Assembly (NCBI GenBank): GCA_002506485.1
Contig: DAXQ01000038.1
Span: 1-14,762 of the forward strand
Direction: 5' to 3'
DNA: 14,762 nt
DNA from: Euryarchaeota archaeon UBA136
Lineage (GTDB): Archaea > Thermoplasmatota > Poseidoniia > MGIII > CG-Epi1
Below are positions 1-6,333 of the stretch, in pieces. The notes beneath the pieces were generated by a model that did not search any database, was not told the origin of the DNA, and was given only the letters and a program-made list of their open reading frames with translations. Position 1 is the stretch's first letter. Each line of letters opens with the position of its first letter. The position numbers and the translations under genes are program-made.

Positions 1-255
1 CCAATCACTGTCATCAAATGACTGTTCCTCCCAGTCATCGGGAAAATCGTCATCATCATCAAAGATTCTAAAACTGTATTCAGTAGATTCGTTTTTCCCA
101 CTGGCAACAATATTAACAGCTTCACCGTTTTCAAAATCATTAGTATATTTAATAGCAGATATGTCTATTTCGGGGTCTTCTGCTTTCACCCCACCAAGAC
201 AAATCATAGAGATGATGAAAACTGGCAAAAGCATTGAGAATCTGCCTAATGACAC
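1..255 (-). CDS. Secreted or surface Asp-rich protein, N-terminal part (runs off the left edge)
   Basis: Not recognised as a named family. The minus strand is open from a GTG at 253-255 to the window edge (85 codons). The first 25 residues form a signal peptide: short polar start, hydrophobic core LLPVFIISMICLGG, then V-K-A before Glu-Asp. The mature part is strongly acidic, with five consecutive Asp around residues 59-63 and then a W-x5-FDDSDW pattern at the edge. FDDSxW-type motifs occur in galactose-binding-like beta-sandwich domains, so an extracellular carbohydrate- or ligand-binding domain is possible; this is inference from a short motif. I chose the GTG because a TATA-like element lies about 25 bp upstream (leaderless start) and it gives a complete signal peptide. 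ATG at 232-234 is the alternative. It lies 33 bp downstream of the HAD phosphatase stop, in the same reading frame. Confidence 0.72.
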   Translation of the reverse strand, partial: MSLGRFSMLLPVFIISMICLGGVKAEDPEIDISAIKYTNDFENGEAVNIVASGKNESTEYSFRIFDDDDDFPDDWEEQSFDDSDW

Positions 256-274
256 AGTGTGGCAGTAGTCCTTT

Positions 275-283
275 GTATAATTA
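275..283 (-). promoter_or_regulatory. Putative TATA box for the leaderless secreted-protein gene
   Basis: On the minus strand the sequence reads TAATTATAC, centred near 279-280. That is about 25 bp upstream of the GTG at 255, the spacing expected when an archaeal transcript begins at the start codon. It would give this gene its own promoter despite its position behind the HAD gene. Confidence 0.4.
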
Positions 284-288
284 GTTTT

Positions 289-936
289 TTACCAACTAGT
301 AATTATCGAAATCAGCTTCCTAAGGTTCTTTTCTTTTAGATGATAATCGGCTTCGTCAATTACCCTTTGATCATTTGTATTAACGGCAATCCCCAATCCT
401 GCCCTTTCAAAGAGCGGGATATCAACAACTGTATCTCCGACTGCTGCGACTTCATCCTTTGAGACATTCAATCTTTCTAGCAAAGCATCCATAATGGGCC
501 CTTTAGCATGTCCACTTGATTCAATAACTACTTGTAGATTACCATTTTCATCATCTATTAAGTGATTAGCAATCGCTTCCTTCATATTCCATTTTTCTGC
601 CCATTTAACGGCCAGATATTTAATTCCCCCAGACAAAATTACCGTTTGAATTCCTTTCAGGTGTAAAGACTGAATTAGATCTTCAGCACCATCTATAGGT
701 TTGATTTCATCTAATATCGAATTGATGTATGCTTCATTGATGTGGACATCACTACTTTGTTCCCACAACTGGATGTCAGACTCAGCAAATTCCTGATCGT
801 TTATTTTGTGTTCCATATACATCTTTAGCATTTCCTTATTGTCTATTCCAAAATGTTGATGGATATGATTCCAACATGAACGTGCTTGCAGCAGCGTTCC
901 ATCCATATCGAAAACAACCAGTTTTATTTTTGTCAT
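289..936 (-). CDS. HAD-superfamily phosphatase, phosphoserine phosphatase (SerB)-like
   Basis: A complete 215-aa protein with the HAD motifs in order: motif I DMDGT with Asp10 (nucleophile) and Asp12; motif II LSGG with Ser102; Lys145 as the motif III lysine; motif IV GDTVVD with Asp168 and Asp172 for Mg2+. The helical segment at about residues 18-80 between motifs I and II is a C1-type cap, and size and layout fit the SerB/HAD-IB group. The likely reaction is phosphomonoester hydrolysis in the cytoplasm, perhaps O-phosphoserine to serine, but other small phosphates cannot be excluded. The ATG at 934-936 directly follows the stop of the 98-aa gene upstream with no spacer and no clear Shine-Dalgarno, so translation is probably coupled. 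A serine-making role would sit well near the divergent glycine dehydrogenase gene, but that link is inference. Confidence 0.85.
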   Translation of the reverse strand: MTKIKLVVFDMDGTLLQARSCWNHIHQHFGIDNKEMLKMYMEHKINDQEFAESDIQLWEQSSDVHINEAYINSILDEIKPIDGAEDLIQSLHLKGIQTVILSGGIKYLAVKWAEKWNMKEAIANHLIDDENGNLQVVIESSGHAKGPIMDALLERLNVSKDEVAAVGDTVVDIPLFERAGLGIAVNTNDQRVIDEADYHLKEKNLRKLISIITSW

Positions 937-1233
937 TTAACCAAAAGAAGAGCTGAACCTATCTGTGGGGCCAGTTTCCCTTTCTAACATCGTTTTCATC
1001 TGCTCTTTTGACATGGAATGTGCTTTCTGGCCCATTTCATACGCTTCCTTGCTATCATCCTCATGCATCTCTATCTGGAAGCTTAATCCTGAGAACATAG
1101 TAGAGTCTTTGCCTTTTCTGGTAAATATAGATAATAGATTTACTTCTGGATTGGATTGAAATTCAACGTTCTCAAATACTTGCGTTTCACCATCAGTAGG
1201 CATGAACACAGTTATCTTCTTCGCTTTGAACAT
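937..1233 (-). CDS. Hypothetical 98-aa protein between DUF2203 and HAD phosphatase
   Basis: I do not recognise this protein. It is small, soluble, has no cysteine, no signal peptide and no membrane segment. The N-terminal two thirds look beta-rich, with alternating hydrophobic residues at about 5-60. The C-terminal third (about 62-88) is charged and probably helical, rich in Met, Lys and Glu. The ending is a Ser-rich tail of about six residues. It lies 33 bp after the DUF2203 stop and abuts the HAD phosphatase start exactly, so it is very likely real and co-transcribed. A weak AGGG element lies about 6 nt before the ATG at 1231-1233. An overlapping plus-strand reading frame is judged to be a shadow. 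Confidence 0.68.
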   Translation of the reverse strand: MFKAKKITVFMPTDGETQVFENVEFQSNPEVNLLSIFTRKGKDSTMFSGLSFQIEMHEDDSKEAYEMGQKAHSMSKEQMKTMLERETGPTDRFSSSFG

Positions 1234-1266
1234 ACGGAACCCTAATCCCCCCTCTTCAAAAGAGTT

Positions 1267-1701
1267 CTACTGCTTTATGATATCTAATTCCTTTTGCATC
1301 CTCTTTCGACAATCAAAGTCTTCATCCAAGTGGTGCCAATGTTCAACAGTTTCTTCTCCCAGTCTGTAAGATAGAAAAACAGTCTCAATACCTCTTAGAG
1401 AATTAAAATTCACAACTCCTAGACTGGGATCGTCAATTTCTATACCCAAATACCCTAATTCCACATTTAAGTTGTTGATGTGATTGATGTTTTCTTCAAG
1501 TTCAATTTGGAGTTCCTCCCATCCAGGCCTTAATGCAGCCCTATAATCATCTCTAACCTCTTCCATTATTTCCTCAAGTTGTTCTTCTAACATTTCCTGT
1601 TTTACAGAATGCTCAGAGAGTCTGTTCAATATAGGGGAAATAGTGGTCAGGAGGCCATTTGCCTCTTCCACGGTGAAAAGCCTTGTGGCATTTCGTGCCA
1701 T
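1267..1701 (-). CDS. DUF2203 family protein
   Basis: A complete 144-aa protein matching the DUF2203 pattern. It begins with an RLFTVEEANGLL segment (residues 7-18), continues with a long acidic coiled-coil-like helix (about 30-75), then a G-IEIDDP-x-G-VVNF segment (about 85-100), and ends with the family's LSYRLGEE-x3-HWHHLDEDF block (about 110-130). The function of DUF2203 is unknown; members are small cytoplasmic proteins in bacteria and archaea. The His- and Asp-rich HWHHLDEDF block could bind a metal or ligand, which is speculation. The ATG at 1699-1701 has a TATA-like element about 26-28 bp upstream and no Shine-Dalgarno, so it probably begins a leaderless transcript heading the minus-strand cluster. 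It is divergent from gcvP. Confidence 0.85.
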   Translation of the reverse strand: MARNATRLFTVEEANGLLTTISPILNRLSEHSVKQEMLEEQLEEIMEEVRDDYRAALRPGWEELQIELEENINHINNLNVELGYLGIEIDDPSLGVVNFNSLRGIETVFLSYRLGEETVEHWHHLDEDFDCRKRMQKELDIIKQ

Positions 1702-1723
1702 GGATTTGTCTAACTAGGGGTGG

Positions 1724-1735
1724 GCAAATAAATAG
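1724..1735. promoter_or_regulatory. TATA-like element in the DUF2203/gcvP divergent region
   Basis: The plus strand reads CAAATAAATAGA and the minus strand TCTATTTATTTG. For the minus strand the centre lies about 27 bp from the DUF2203 ATG, fitting a leaderless start. The same AT-rich block could serve gcvP with a leader of about 40 nt; a second AT-rich stretch (AATATTTATT, about 1786-1795) lies too near the gcvP ATG for that role. Confidence 0.4.
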
Positions 1736-1796
1736 AACGGTACCTTTACACGAAACACTCATAATCACCTTTCGCAGTGATGTCCAATATTTATTC

Positions 1797-4616
1797 ATGG
1801 CTGAATCATACACCCATCCAGACAGATTTGTCCGCCGGCACATTGGGCCTGCACCAGCAGACATCCAGTCAATGCTGAAAGAGTTAGGCCATAGCAACCT
1901 GTCTGACTTCTCAAGTTCGATAGTACCGGATTCAATTCTTCATACAGAAACGATGAACATTCCGGAACCCTTATCCGAATCCGAAGTTATTTCAAAGTTG
2001 AAATCAATAGCTTCTAAAAATAAGATTTTCAAGAATTATCTGGGCCATGGATATTATGGAACCATCACTCCTGGAGTTATCAAACGAAATATTTTGGAAA
2101 ATCCCGGTTGGTATACTCAATATACACCTTATCAGTCAGAGCTAGCTCAAGGCAGACTGGAAGCCCTTCTCAATTTTCAGACCATGATCTGTGATTTGAC
2201 GGGAATGGAGATTGCCAATTCATCTCTTCTCGATGAGGCAACAGCTGCGGCTGAGGCTATGAGTATGGCTTGTAATCTGGCACGAGGGAAAAAACACGTT
2301 TTTCTCGTATCCGATGACGTGAATCCTCAGACAATTAATGTGGTTAAAACTAGGGCCGAACCACTGAACCTGAAGGTAATCGTAGACAAAACCTCTACTT
2401 TTAGATTTGATGAAAACGTTTTCGGAGTTTTAATTCAGTATCCCTCTGCTGAAGGAGTAGTAAGTGTAAATTCAAAGATGATGGAGAAAGCGCAGACCTC
2501 GGGATCGGTGGTTATCGTCGCTGCGGACCTCCTTTCTCTGTGTTTAATCAAGCCACCTGGTGAATGGGGTGCAGACATAGTAATAGGCAATTCCCAAAGA
2601 TTTGGAGTTCCAATGGGTTTTGGAGGGCCTCATGCAGCTTTCATAGCCACCAAAGAAAAATTCAAACGGCACCTACCTGGTCGCCTTGTCGGAGTCTCAC
2701 AGGATGTTCATGGTAATCCAGCTCTGAGATTGGCTATGCAGACTAGGGAACAGCATATTCGAAGGGATCATGCGACCAGTAACATTTGTACAGCTCAAGT
2801 TCTATTAGCAATAATGGCTTCTATGTATGCAGTTTACCATGGGCCCAATAAGCTCAGGCAGATAGCAGAAAGAGTAAATTATCTGACTTCGGTTCTCCAT
2901 TCCAGTCTCGTTTCGGGAGGCTACACAGTCAATTCCAAATCATTCTTTGATACAATCAAAGTGGCAAAAAAGGACAAAAAGGTTATAGAAAAAGCTCTCA
3001 AAAAGAAGTTTAATTTCTGGGATTATGGTGATTCCATAGGCATTTCAATCGATGAAACAGCGACTAATTCAGATATAGGGAAATTAATTGATTTCTTTGA
3101 GGTAGAATGGGTAGAACCTGTGGACAGTAGCACCCCCTCTTCTCTTGTTAGGAGATCAGATTACCTTACACATCCCGTTTTCAATACTTATCACTCTGAA
3201 ACTGAAATGTTGCGGTACATTCACAGACTCGAATCCAAAGATCTTGCTTTGAACATGAGTATGATTCCTCTTGGTTCATGCACTATGAAGCTAAACGCCG
3301 TTGCTGAGATGGAGGCCGTGACTTGGCCCGAATTTTCGGATATACACCCATATGCCCCTTTTGCTCAGGTCACGGGCTACTTGGAACTGTTCAAGGAGCT
3401 TGAATCTTGGTTATCTGAAATCACAGGATTTGAAGGTATTTCATTGCAACCAAATGCAGGCAGCCAGGGTGAGTATGCAGGCATGCTTGCAATACGAGGC
3501 TATCATAATTCTCGAAATGAGCCACACCGCAACGTCTGCCTGATTCCAACTTCAGCCCATGGGACCAACCCGGCCTCTGCAGTTATGGTTGGTATGAAAG
3601 TGATTGGAATAAGCTGTGATGACCGTGGCAATATAGATATGGGAGATTTGCGTTCAAAGGTTGAGACACATTCCTCAGAATTGGCAGCCATCATGATTAC
3701 TTATCCATCCACACACGGTGTTTTTGAGGAAACGATCAAGGAAGTTTGCTCAGCAGTCCATTCTCATGGTGGGCAGGTCTACATGGATGGTGCTAACATG
3801 AATGCCATGGTGGGTCTTTGTAAACCTAAGGAAACAGGTGCCGACGTTTGCCATCTTAATCTGCACAAGACATTCTGTATTCCTCATGGAGGTGGAGGTC
3901 CAGGTATGGGTCCAATCGGTGTTGCTTCTCATTTAATTGATTTTCTTCCAGCAGATCCGGTATGTCCTAACAGTACCATCGGTCCAGTATCAGCAACAAA
4001 TTGGGGCAGCGCCAGTATCCTTCCAATTTCTTGGGCTTACATTGCCATGATGGGTCCAGAGGGCCTCAAGGAGGCCACGCAAGTTGCTATTCTGAATGCT
4101 AATTATGTTGCCAAGAAACTTTCCAAACATTACAAGATTCTATACACCGGAAAGTCCGGGAATGTAGCACACGAATGTATATTTGATACACGTGAAATAT
4201 TGTCCAAAGCAGGATTAGTCATCGATGATATTGCTAAGAGATTAATCGATTATGGATATCATGCACCAACAATGTCCTGGCCAGTTCCCAATACTCTTAT
4301 GGTTGAACCCACAGAATCAGAGTCCAAAATGGAGTTGGATCGCTTTTGCAATGCCATGATATCAATAAAATCAGAGATAGATGATATCTCAATTGATAAT
4401 GTTGATAATCCCTTGCATGGTGCTCCCCACACTGCGATTGAGATTGCAGGAGATAATTGGGCACACCCATATTCAAGAAAATTGGCTGCCTATCCAATTA
4501 ATTATTTGAAAGAACACAAGTTCTGGCCGCCAGTTGGTAGAATTGACAATGCTTGGGGTGACCGAAACCTAATATGTTCATGCCCAGATGTGGCCACCTA
4601 CATGGAGGATAAGTGA
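1797..4616 (+). CDS. gcvP: Glycine dehydrogenase (decarboxylating), fused P-protein of the glycine cleavage system
   Basis: A single 939-aa chain carries both P-protein halves. The N-terminal half starts with the bacterial-type DRFVRRHIGP-x4-IQSML segment and contains a YLGHGYYGT block and a GWYTQYTPYQ-E-x2-QGRLEALLNFQ block. The C-terminal half holds SCTMKLN, an AHGTNPASA block and the PLP-binding LNLHKTFCIPHGGGGPG motif, with Lys691 as Schiff-base lysine. The enzyme decarboxylates glycine with PLP and passes the aminomethyl group to lipoyl-GcvH; gcvH and gcvT are not in this window. Length fits the fused bacterial or eukaryotic form, whereas archaea usually encode two subunits (gcvPA and gcvPB), so bacterial acquisition is plausible. 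I chose ATG 1797 because the RRHIGP start follows within 17 residues; an open 38-codon upstream extension overlaps the divergent DUF2203 gene and looks non-coding. A glutaredoxin-like gene overlaps the stop. Confidence 0.95.
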   Translation: MAESYTHPDRFVRRHIGPAPADIQSMLKELGHSNLSDFSSSIVPDSILHTETMNIPEPLSESEVISKLKSIASKNKIFKNYLGHGYYGTITPGVIKRNILENPGWYTQYTPYQSELAQGRLEALLNFQTMICDLTGMEIANSSLLDEATAAAEAMSMACNLARGKKHVFLVSDDVNPQTINVVKTRAEPLNLKVIVDKTSTFRFDENVFGVLIQYPSAEGVVSVNSKMMEKAQTSGSVVIVAADLLSLCLIKPPGEWGADIVIGNSQRFGVPMGFGGPHAAFIATKEKFKRHLPGRLVGVSQDVHGNPALRLAMQTREQHIRRDHATSNICTAQVLLAIMASMYAVYHGPNKLRQIAERVNYLTSVLHSSLVSGGYTVNSKSFFDTIKVAKKDKKVIEKALKKKFNFWDYGDSIGISIDETATNSDIGKLIDFFEVEWVEPVDSSTPSSLVRRSDYLTHPVFNTYHSETEMLRYIHRLESKDLALNMSMIPLGSCTMKLNAVAEMEAVTWPEFSDIHPYAPFAQVTGYLELFKELESWLSEITGFEGISLQPNAGSQGEYAGMLAIRGYHNSRNEPHRNVCLIPTSAHGTNPASAVMVGMKVIGISCDDRGNIDMGDLRSKVETHSSELAAIMITYPSTHGVFEETIKEVCSAVHSHGGQVYMDGANMNAMVGLCKPKETGADVCHLNLHKTFCIPHGGGGPGMGPIGVASHLIDFLPADPVCPNSTIGPVSATNWGSASILPISWAYIAMMGPEGLKEATQVAILNANYVAKKLSKHYKILYTGKSGNVAHECIFDTREILSKAGLVIDDIAKRLIDYGYHAPTMSWPVPNTLMVEPTESESKMELDRFCNAMISIKSEIDDISIDNVDNPLHGAPHTAIEIAGDNWAHPYSRKLAAYPINYLKEHKFWPPVGRIDNAWGDRNLICSCPDVATYMEDK
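4604..4608 (+). promoter_or_regulatory. Ribosome binding site deciding the glutaredoxin start
   Basis: GGAGG inside the last codons of gcvP lies 7 nt before ATG 4616. This supports the ATG over the GTG at 4613 and indicates translational coupling through the TGATG junction. Confidence 0.65.
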
Positions 4617-4858
4617 TGTCAAACATTAAGATGTACGGAACTTCAACTTGTAAGGACTGTATCATAGCCAAACAAGTTTTTCACGAGCTGGGAACGGATT
4701 ATGAATTTATCAATATGGAAGATGATTCAGAAGCCACTAGGATTGCCATTGAATTAAACGATGGTGTCCGAAAGATACCCGTAATCCAATTCGAGGATGG
4801 TTCTCTGCTGGTAGAGCCGTCTTATCAGCAATTGAAGGACAAGATTTCTTCAGAATGA
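4616..4858 (+). CDS. Glutaredoxin-like thiol-disulfide protein (CxxC)
   Basis: An 80-aa protein with a glutaredoxin/mycoredoxin-like thioredoxin fold. It opens with beta-strand KMYGTSTC and a CKDC redox motif (Cys13 and Cys16). The cis-Pro strand RKIPVIQFEDG follows at about residues 52-62, then a short C-terminal helix. It probably reduces disulfides or mixed disulfides in the cytoplasm; its specific partner is unknown. The ATG shares its first base with the gcvP stop (TGATG) and has a strong GGAGG upstream, so it is co-translated with GcvP. The pairing hints at redox upkeep of the glycine cleavage system or its lipoyl/dihydrolipoyl cycle, which is inference. A T-tract follows. Confidence 0.88.
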   Translation: MSNIKMYGTSTCKDCIIAKQVFHELGTDYEFINMEDDSEATRIAIELNDGVRKIPVIQFEDGSLLVEPSYQQLKDKISSE

Positions 4859-4860
4859 CC

Positions 4861-4867
4861 TTTTTTT
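4861..4867 (+). terminator. T-tract, probable archaeal terminator after gcvP-glutaredoxin
   Basis: Seven T residues begin two bases after the TGA stop. Oligo-T without a stem-loop is the usual archaeal termination signal. A new TATA-like element for the next gene lies about 25 bp further on. Confidence 0.5.
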
Positions 4868-4888
4868 GTATTGTCAGTTTCAGCGAAT

Positions 4889-4898
4889 CCTTTTTATG
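4889..4898 (+). promoter_or_regulatory. Putative TATA box for the PGF-CTERM-like protein gene
   Basis: CCTTTTTATG centred near 4894 would place the transcription start near 4920. The resulting leader of about 35 nt contains GGAG at 4946-4949, six bases before ATG 4956, so this gene appears leadered, unlike the two downstream. Confidence 0.4.
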
Positions 4899-4955
4899 GG
4901 TGACCTAAAGTGCAAATTCGGTGTTTGATAGTCAAGGCACCCTCTGGAGTAAAAT

Positions 4956-5828
4956 ATGACGACTAAAATTTCGAAAGCTGTAATACTGGCTACCCTGATG
5001 TTGGGAACTACATTGTTAATGTTCACCCCAGCGGCCGAAGCTCAGGCCGTTGTTGCGTATTCTATTAGTTTCACCGATGGACAGGTTAATCTTGACGTAA
5101 GACCAGGTGCTAGTGGAGTAGGATGTACCGAAATGGTCGTTTCCAATGAAGGACAAGCCGCAATTGACGTCGATGTTTCAATTAGTGGAGGTGGTGTGAC
5201 TATTTCACCTGGAGCAGTCTCTGTCACGCTTGGATCAGGCGGTAGTATCACAGTGCCGATTTGTGCTCTGGCTTTGACACAGTCTTCATACAAAAATGTT
5301 CAAGTAACGGCTTTAGCTTCAGGCCGCGAATCCAATACTCAGCTCAACTCGGTTAACAAGAACGCAGGGTTTGCCGTCATTATTGAGCAGTATGCTCGTT
5401 TATCAGTTCAGGCGGCACAACCTTTCCAGCGTGTTGGACCTGGTAAAGAGTTCTTTTTGACATTTGTTGCAGTTAACAACGGGAACTATCAGGATACAAT
5501 AGCCGTTGAGGTTCTTAATCTGAAGGATTTAGAGGATTCAGGTTTTGTTGTTGCTTTGGCTGCTCAACAGTATTTGATTGATGCTCAGGGTGAACAACCA
5601 GTGCAGGTTTCAGTATCCACGCCACGTGGTACCGTTATTGGTTGGAGTAATGAATATCATACAATTATAATGCAGGTTGCAACGACACTTCAGGGAGAGA
5701 CCGAAGCCCGTTCAGTAACTGCGACCCTTTGGGTTCGCGGTGTCTTCTTACCCGGGTTTGATCCTCTCTTCACAATTTTCGCTTTGGCAATTGTTGCCTC
5801 GGCACTTTCAAGATCCCGAAGAGACTGA
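4956..5828 (+). CDS. Secreted surface protein with Ig-like domains and a PGF-CTERM-like sorting tail
   Basis: A 290-aa exported protein. Residues 1-29 are a Sec signal peptide with a hydrophobic core at about 8-24 and AAEA before the cut. The body appears to hold two beta-sandwich domains of CARDB/NEW3-like character. The first (about 35-122) contains the VVSNEGQAAIDVDV pattern and the only two cysteines, Cys57 and Cys102, which may form a disulfide. The second (about 145-258) has VAVNNGNYQDTIAVEV. The C-terminus is tripartite: LPGF at 265-268, a hydrophobic stretch at about 269-284, and the basic end RSRR-D. That matches the PGF-CTERM signal, known to be processed by archaeosortase with lipid attachment. 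An archaeosortase-family gene lies about 500 bp downstream. It is probably an anchored surface-layer or adhesion-type protein; exact role unknown. Confidence 0.85.
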   Translation: MTTKISKAVILATLMLGTTLLMFTPAAEAQAVVAYSISFTDGQVNLDVRPGASGVGCTEMVVSNEGQAAIDVDVSISGGGVTISPGAVSVTLGSGGSITVPICALALTQSSYKNVQVTALASGRESNTQLNSVNKNAGFAVIIEQYARLSVQAAQPFQRVGPGKEFFLTFVAVNNGNYQDTIAVEVLNLKDLEDSGFVVALAAQQYLIDAQGEQPVQVSVSTPRGTVIGWSNEYHTIIMQVATTLQGETEARSVTATLWVRGVFLPGFDPLFTIFALAIVASALSRSRRD

Positions 5829-5849
5829 AGCAGTCGTAACTTGGGTCAT

Positions 5850-5857
5850 ACGTTTTA
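5850..5857 (+). promoter_or_regulatory. Possible TATA-like element for a leaderless Nudix gene
   Basis: ACGTTTTA centred near 5854 sits about 26 bp before ATG 5880. It is a weak match, but no Shine-Dalgarno precedes the ATG, which favours a leaderless start. Confidence 0.28.
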
Positions 5858-5879
5858 GTCTAGCTTCTGCTATAGTGCT

Positions 5880-6296
5880 ATGGATAAGTCATGCGGTGTT
5901 GTCTTGTTCAATTCGGGAAAAGTGCTTCTTCTAAGACATTCGTCTATAAGTTCCCGCGAGGGTGGCCATTGGGATTTTCCGAAAGGTCATATCGATGGTG
6001 ATGAAACTGAAATTCAGACTGCTCTTCGTGAGCTCGAGGAAGAGACCGGAATTGCCCATGTCAACGTTATAGATGGCTTTCGCGACACAATAACCTATAC
6101 TTTTTCAGGAGGACAGGAGCAAATTGGAAAAGAGGTGGTATTCTTCATTGCGACCACAAAAGAAAGCAAAGTAACTCTTAGTCACGAACATATTGATTAC
6201 AGTTGGCTGGACTTTGATTCAGCTTTTTCGCGTCTGACTTACGATAATGCCAGTCAGGTTCTTCGAAATGCAATTGAATTTTATGCAAATGTTTGA
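5880..6296 (+). CDS. Nudix hydrolase, diadenosine tetraphosphatase-like
   Basis: A complete 138-aa Nudix protein. The Nudix box GX5EX7REUXEEXGU is intact: Gly36, Glu42, Arg50-Glu51, Glu54-Glu55, Gly57. The preceding HWDFPKGHI stretch and small size fit the asymmetric Ap4A hydrolase/MutT-like group that cleaves nucleoside diphosphate-X compounds with Mg2+. The N-terminus begins immediately with the family's first strand (CGVVLFNSGKVLLLRH), supporting ATG 5880. It has no signal peptide, so it acts in the cytoplasm, probably cleaning dinucleoside polyphosphates. It lies 51 bp after the surface-protein stop and 37 bp before the archaeosortase-family gene. Nothing suggests a direct role in sorting. 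Exact substrate is not readable from sequence. Confidence 0.9.
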   Translation: MDKSCGVVLFNSGKVLLLRHSSISSREGGHWDFPKGHIDGDETEIQTALRELEEETGIAHVNVIDGFRDTITYTFSGGQEQIGKEVVFFIATTKESKVTLSHEHIDYSWLDFDSAFSRLTYDNASQVLRNAIEFYANV

Positions 6297-6299
6297 AGT

Positions 6300-6310
6300 A
6301 TAACTTTTAT
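6300..6310 (+). promoter_or_regulatory. Putative TATA box for leaderless archaeosortase gene
   Basis: ATAACTTTTAT centred near 6306 lies about 27 bp upstream of GTG 6334. There is no Shine-Dalgarno before the GTG, so a leaderless transcript is likely. Confidence 0.4.
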
Positions 6311-6333
6311 CTATGTTCATCTTTGCATCCTAA

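Noticed and set aside
48..62. TCA-type trinucleotide repeat as a microsatellite or CRISPR-like unit
   Set aside because: It is only about five units, in frame, and encodes the Asp run of the secreted protein.
285..290. Six-T run as a plus-strand terminator
   Set aside because: No plus-strand gene ends there; it is the A-run following the HAD stop on the minus strand.
965..1159. Plus-strand 64-codon frame opposite the 98-aa gene
   Set aside because: The minus-strand frame is the one that fits the operon spacing; the plus-strand frame has no promoter or ribosome binding site.
1683..1796. 38-codon upstream extension of gcvP
   Set aside because: It overlaps the DUF2203 start on the other strand, includes the divergent promoter, and the family start motif follows ATG 1797.
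1613..1897. 94-codon minus-strand open frame across the gcvP/DUF2203 divergent region
   Set aside because: It overlaps two well-supported genes in other frames and its product resembles no protein family.
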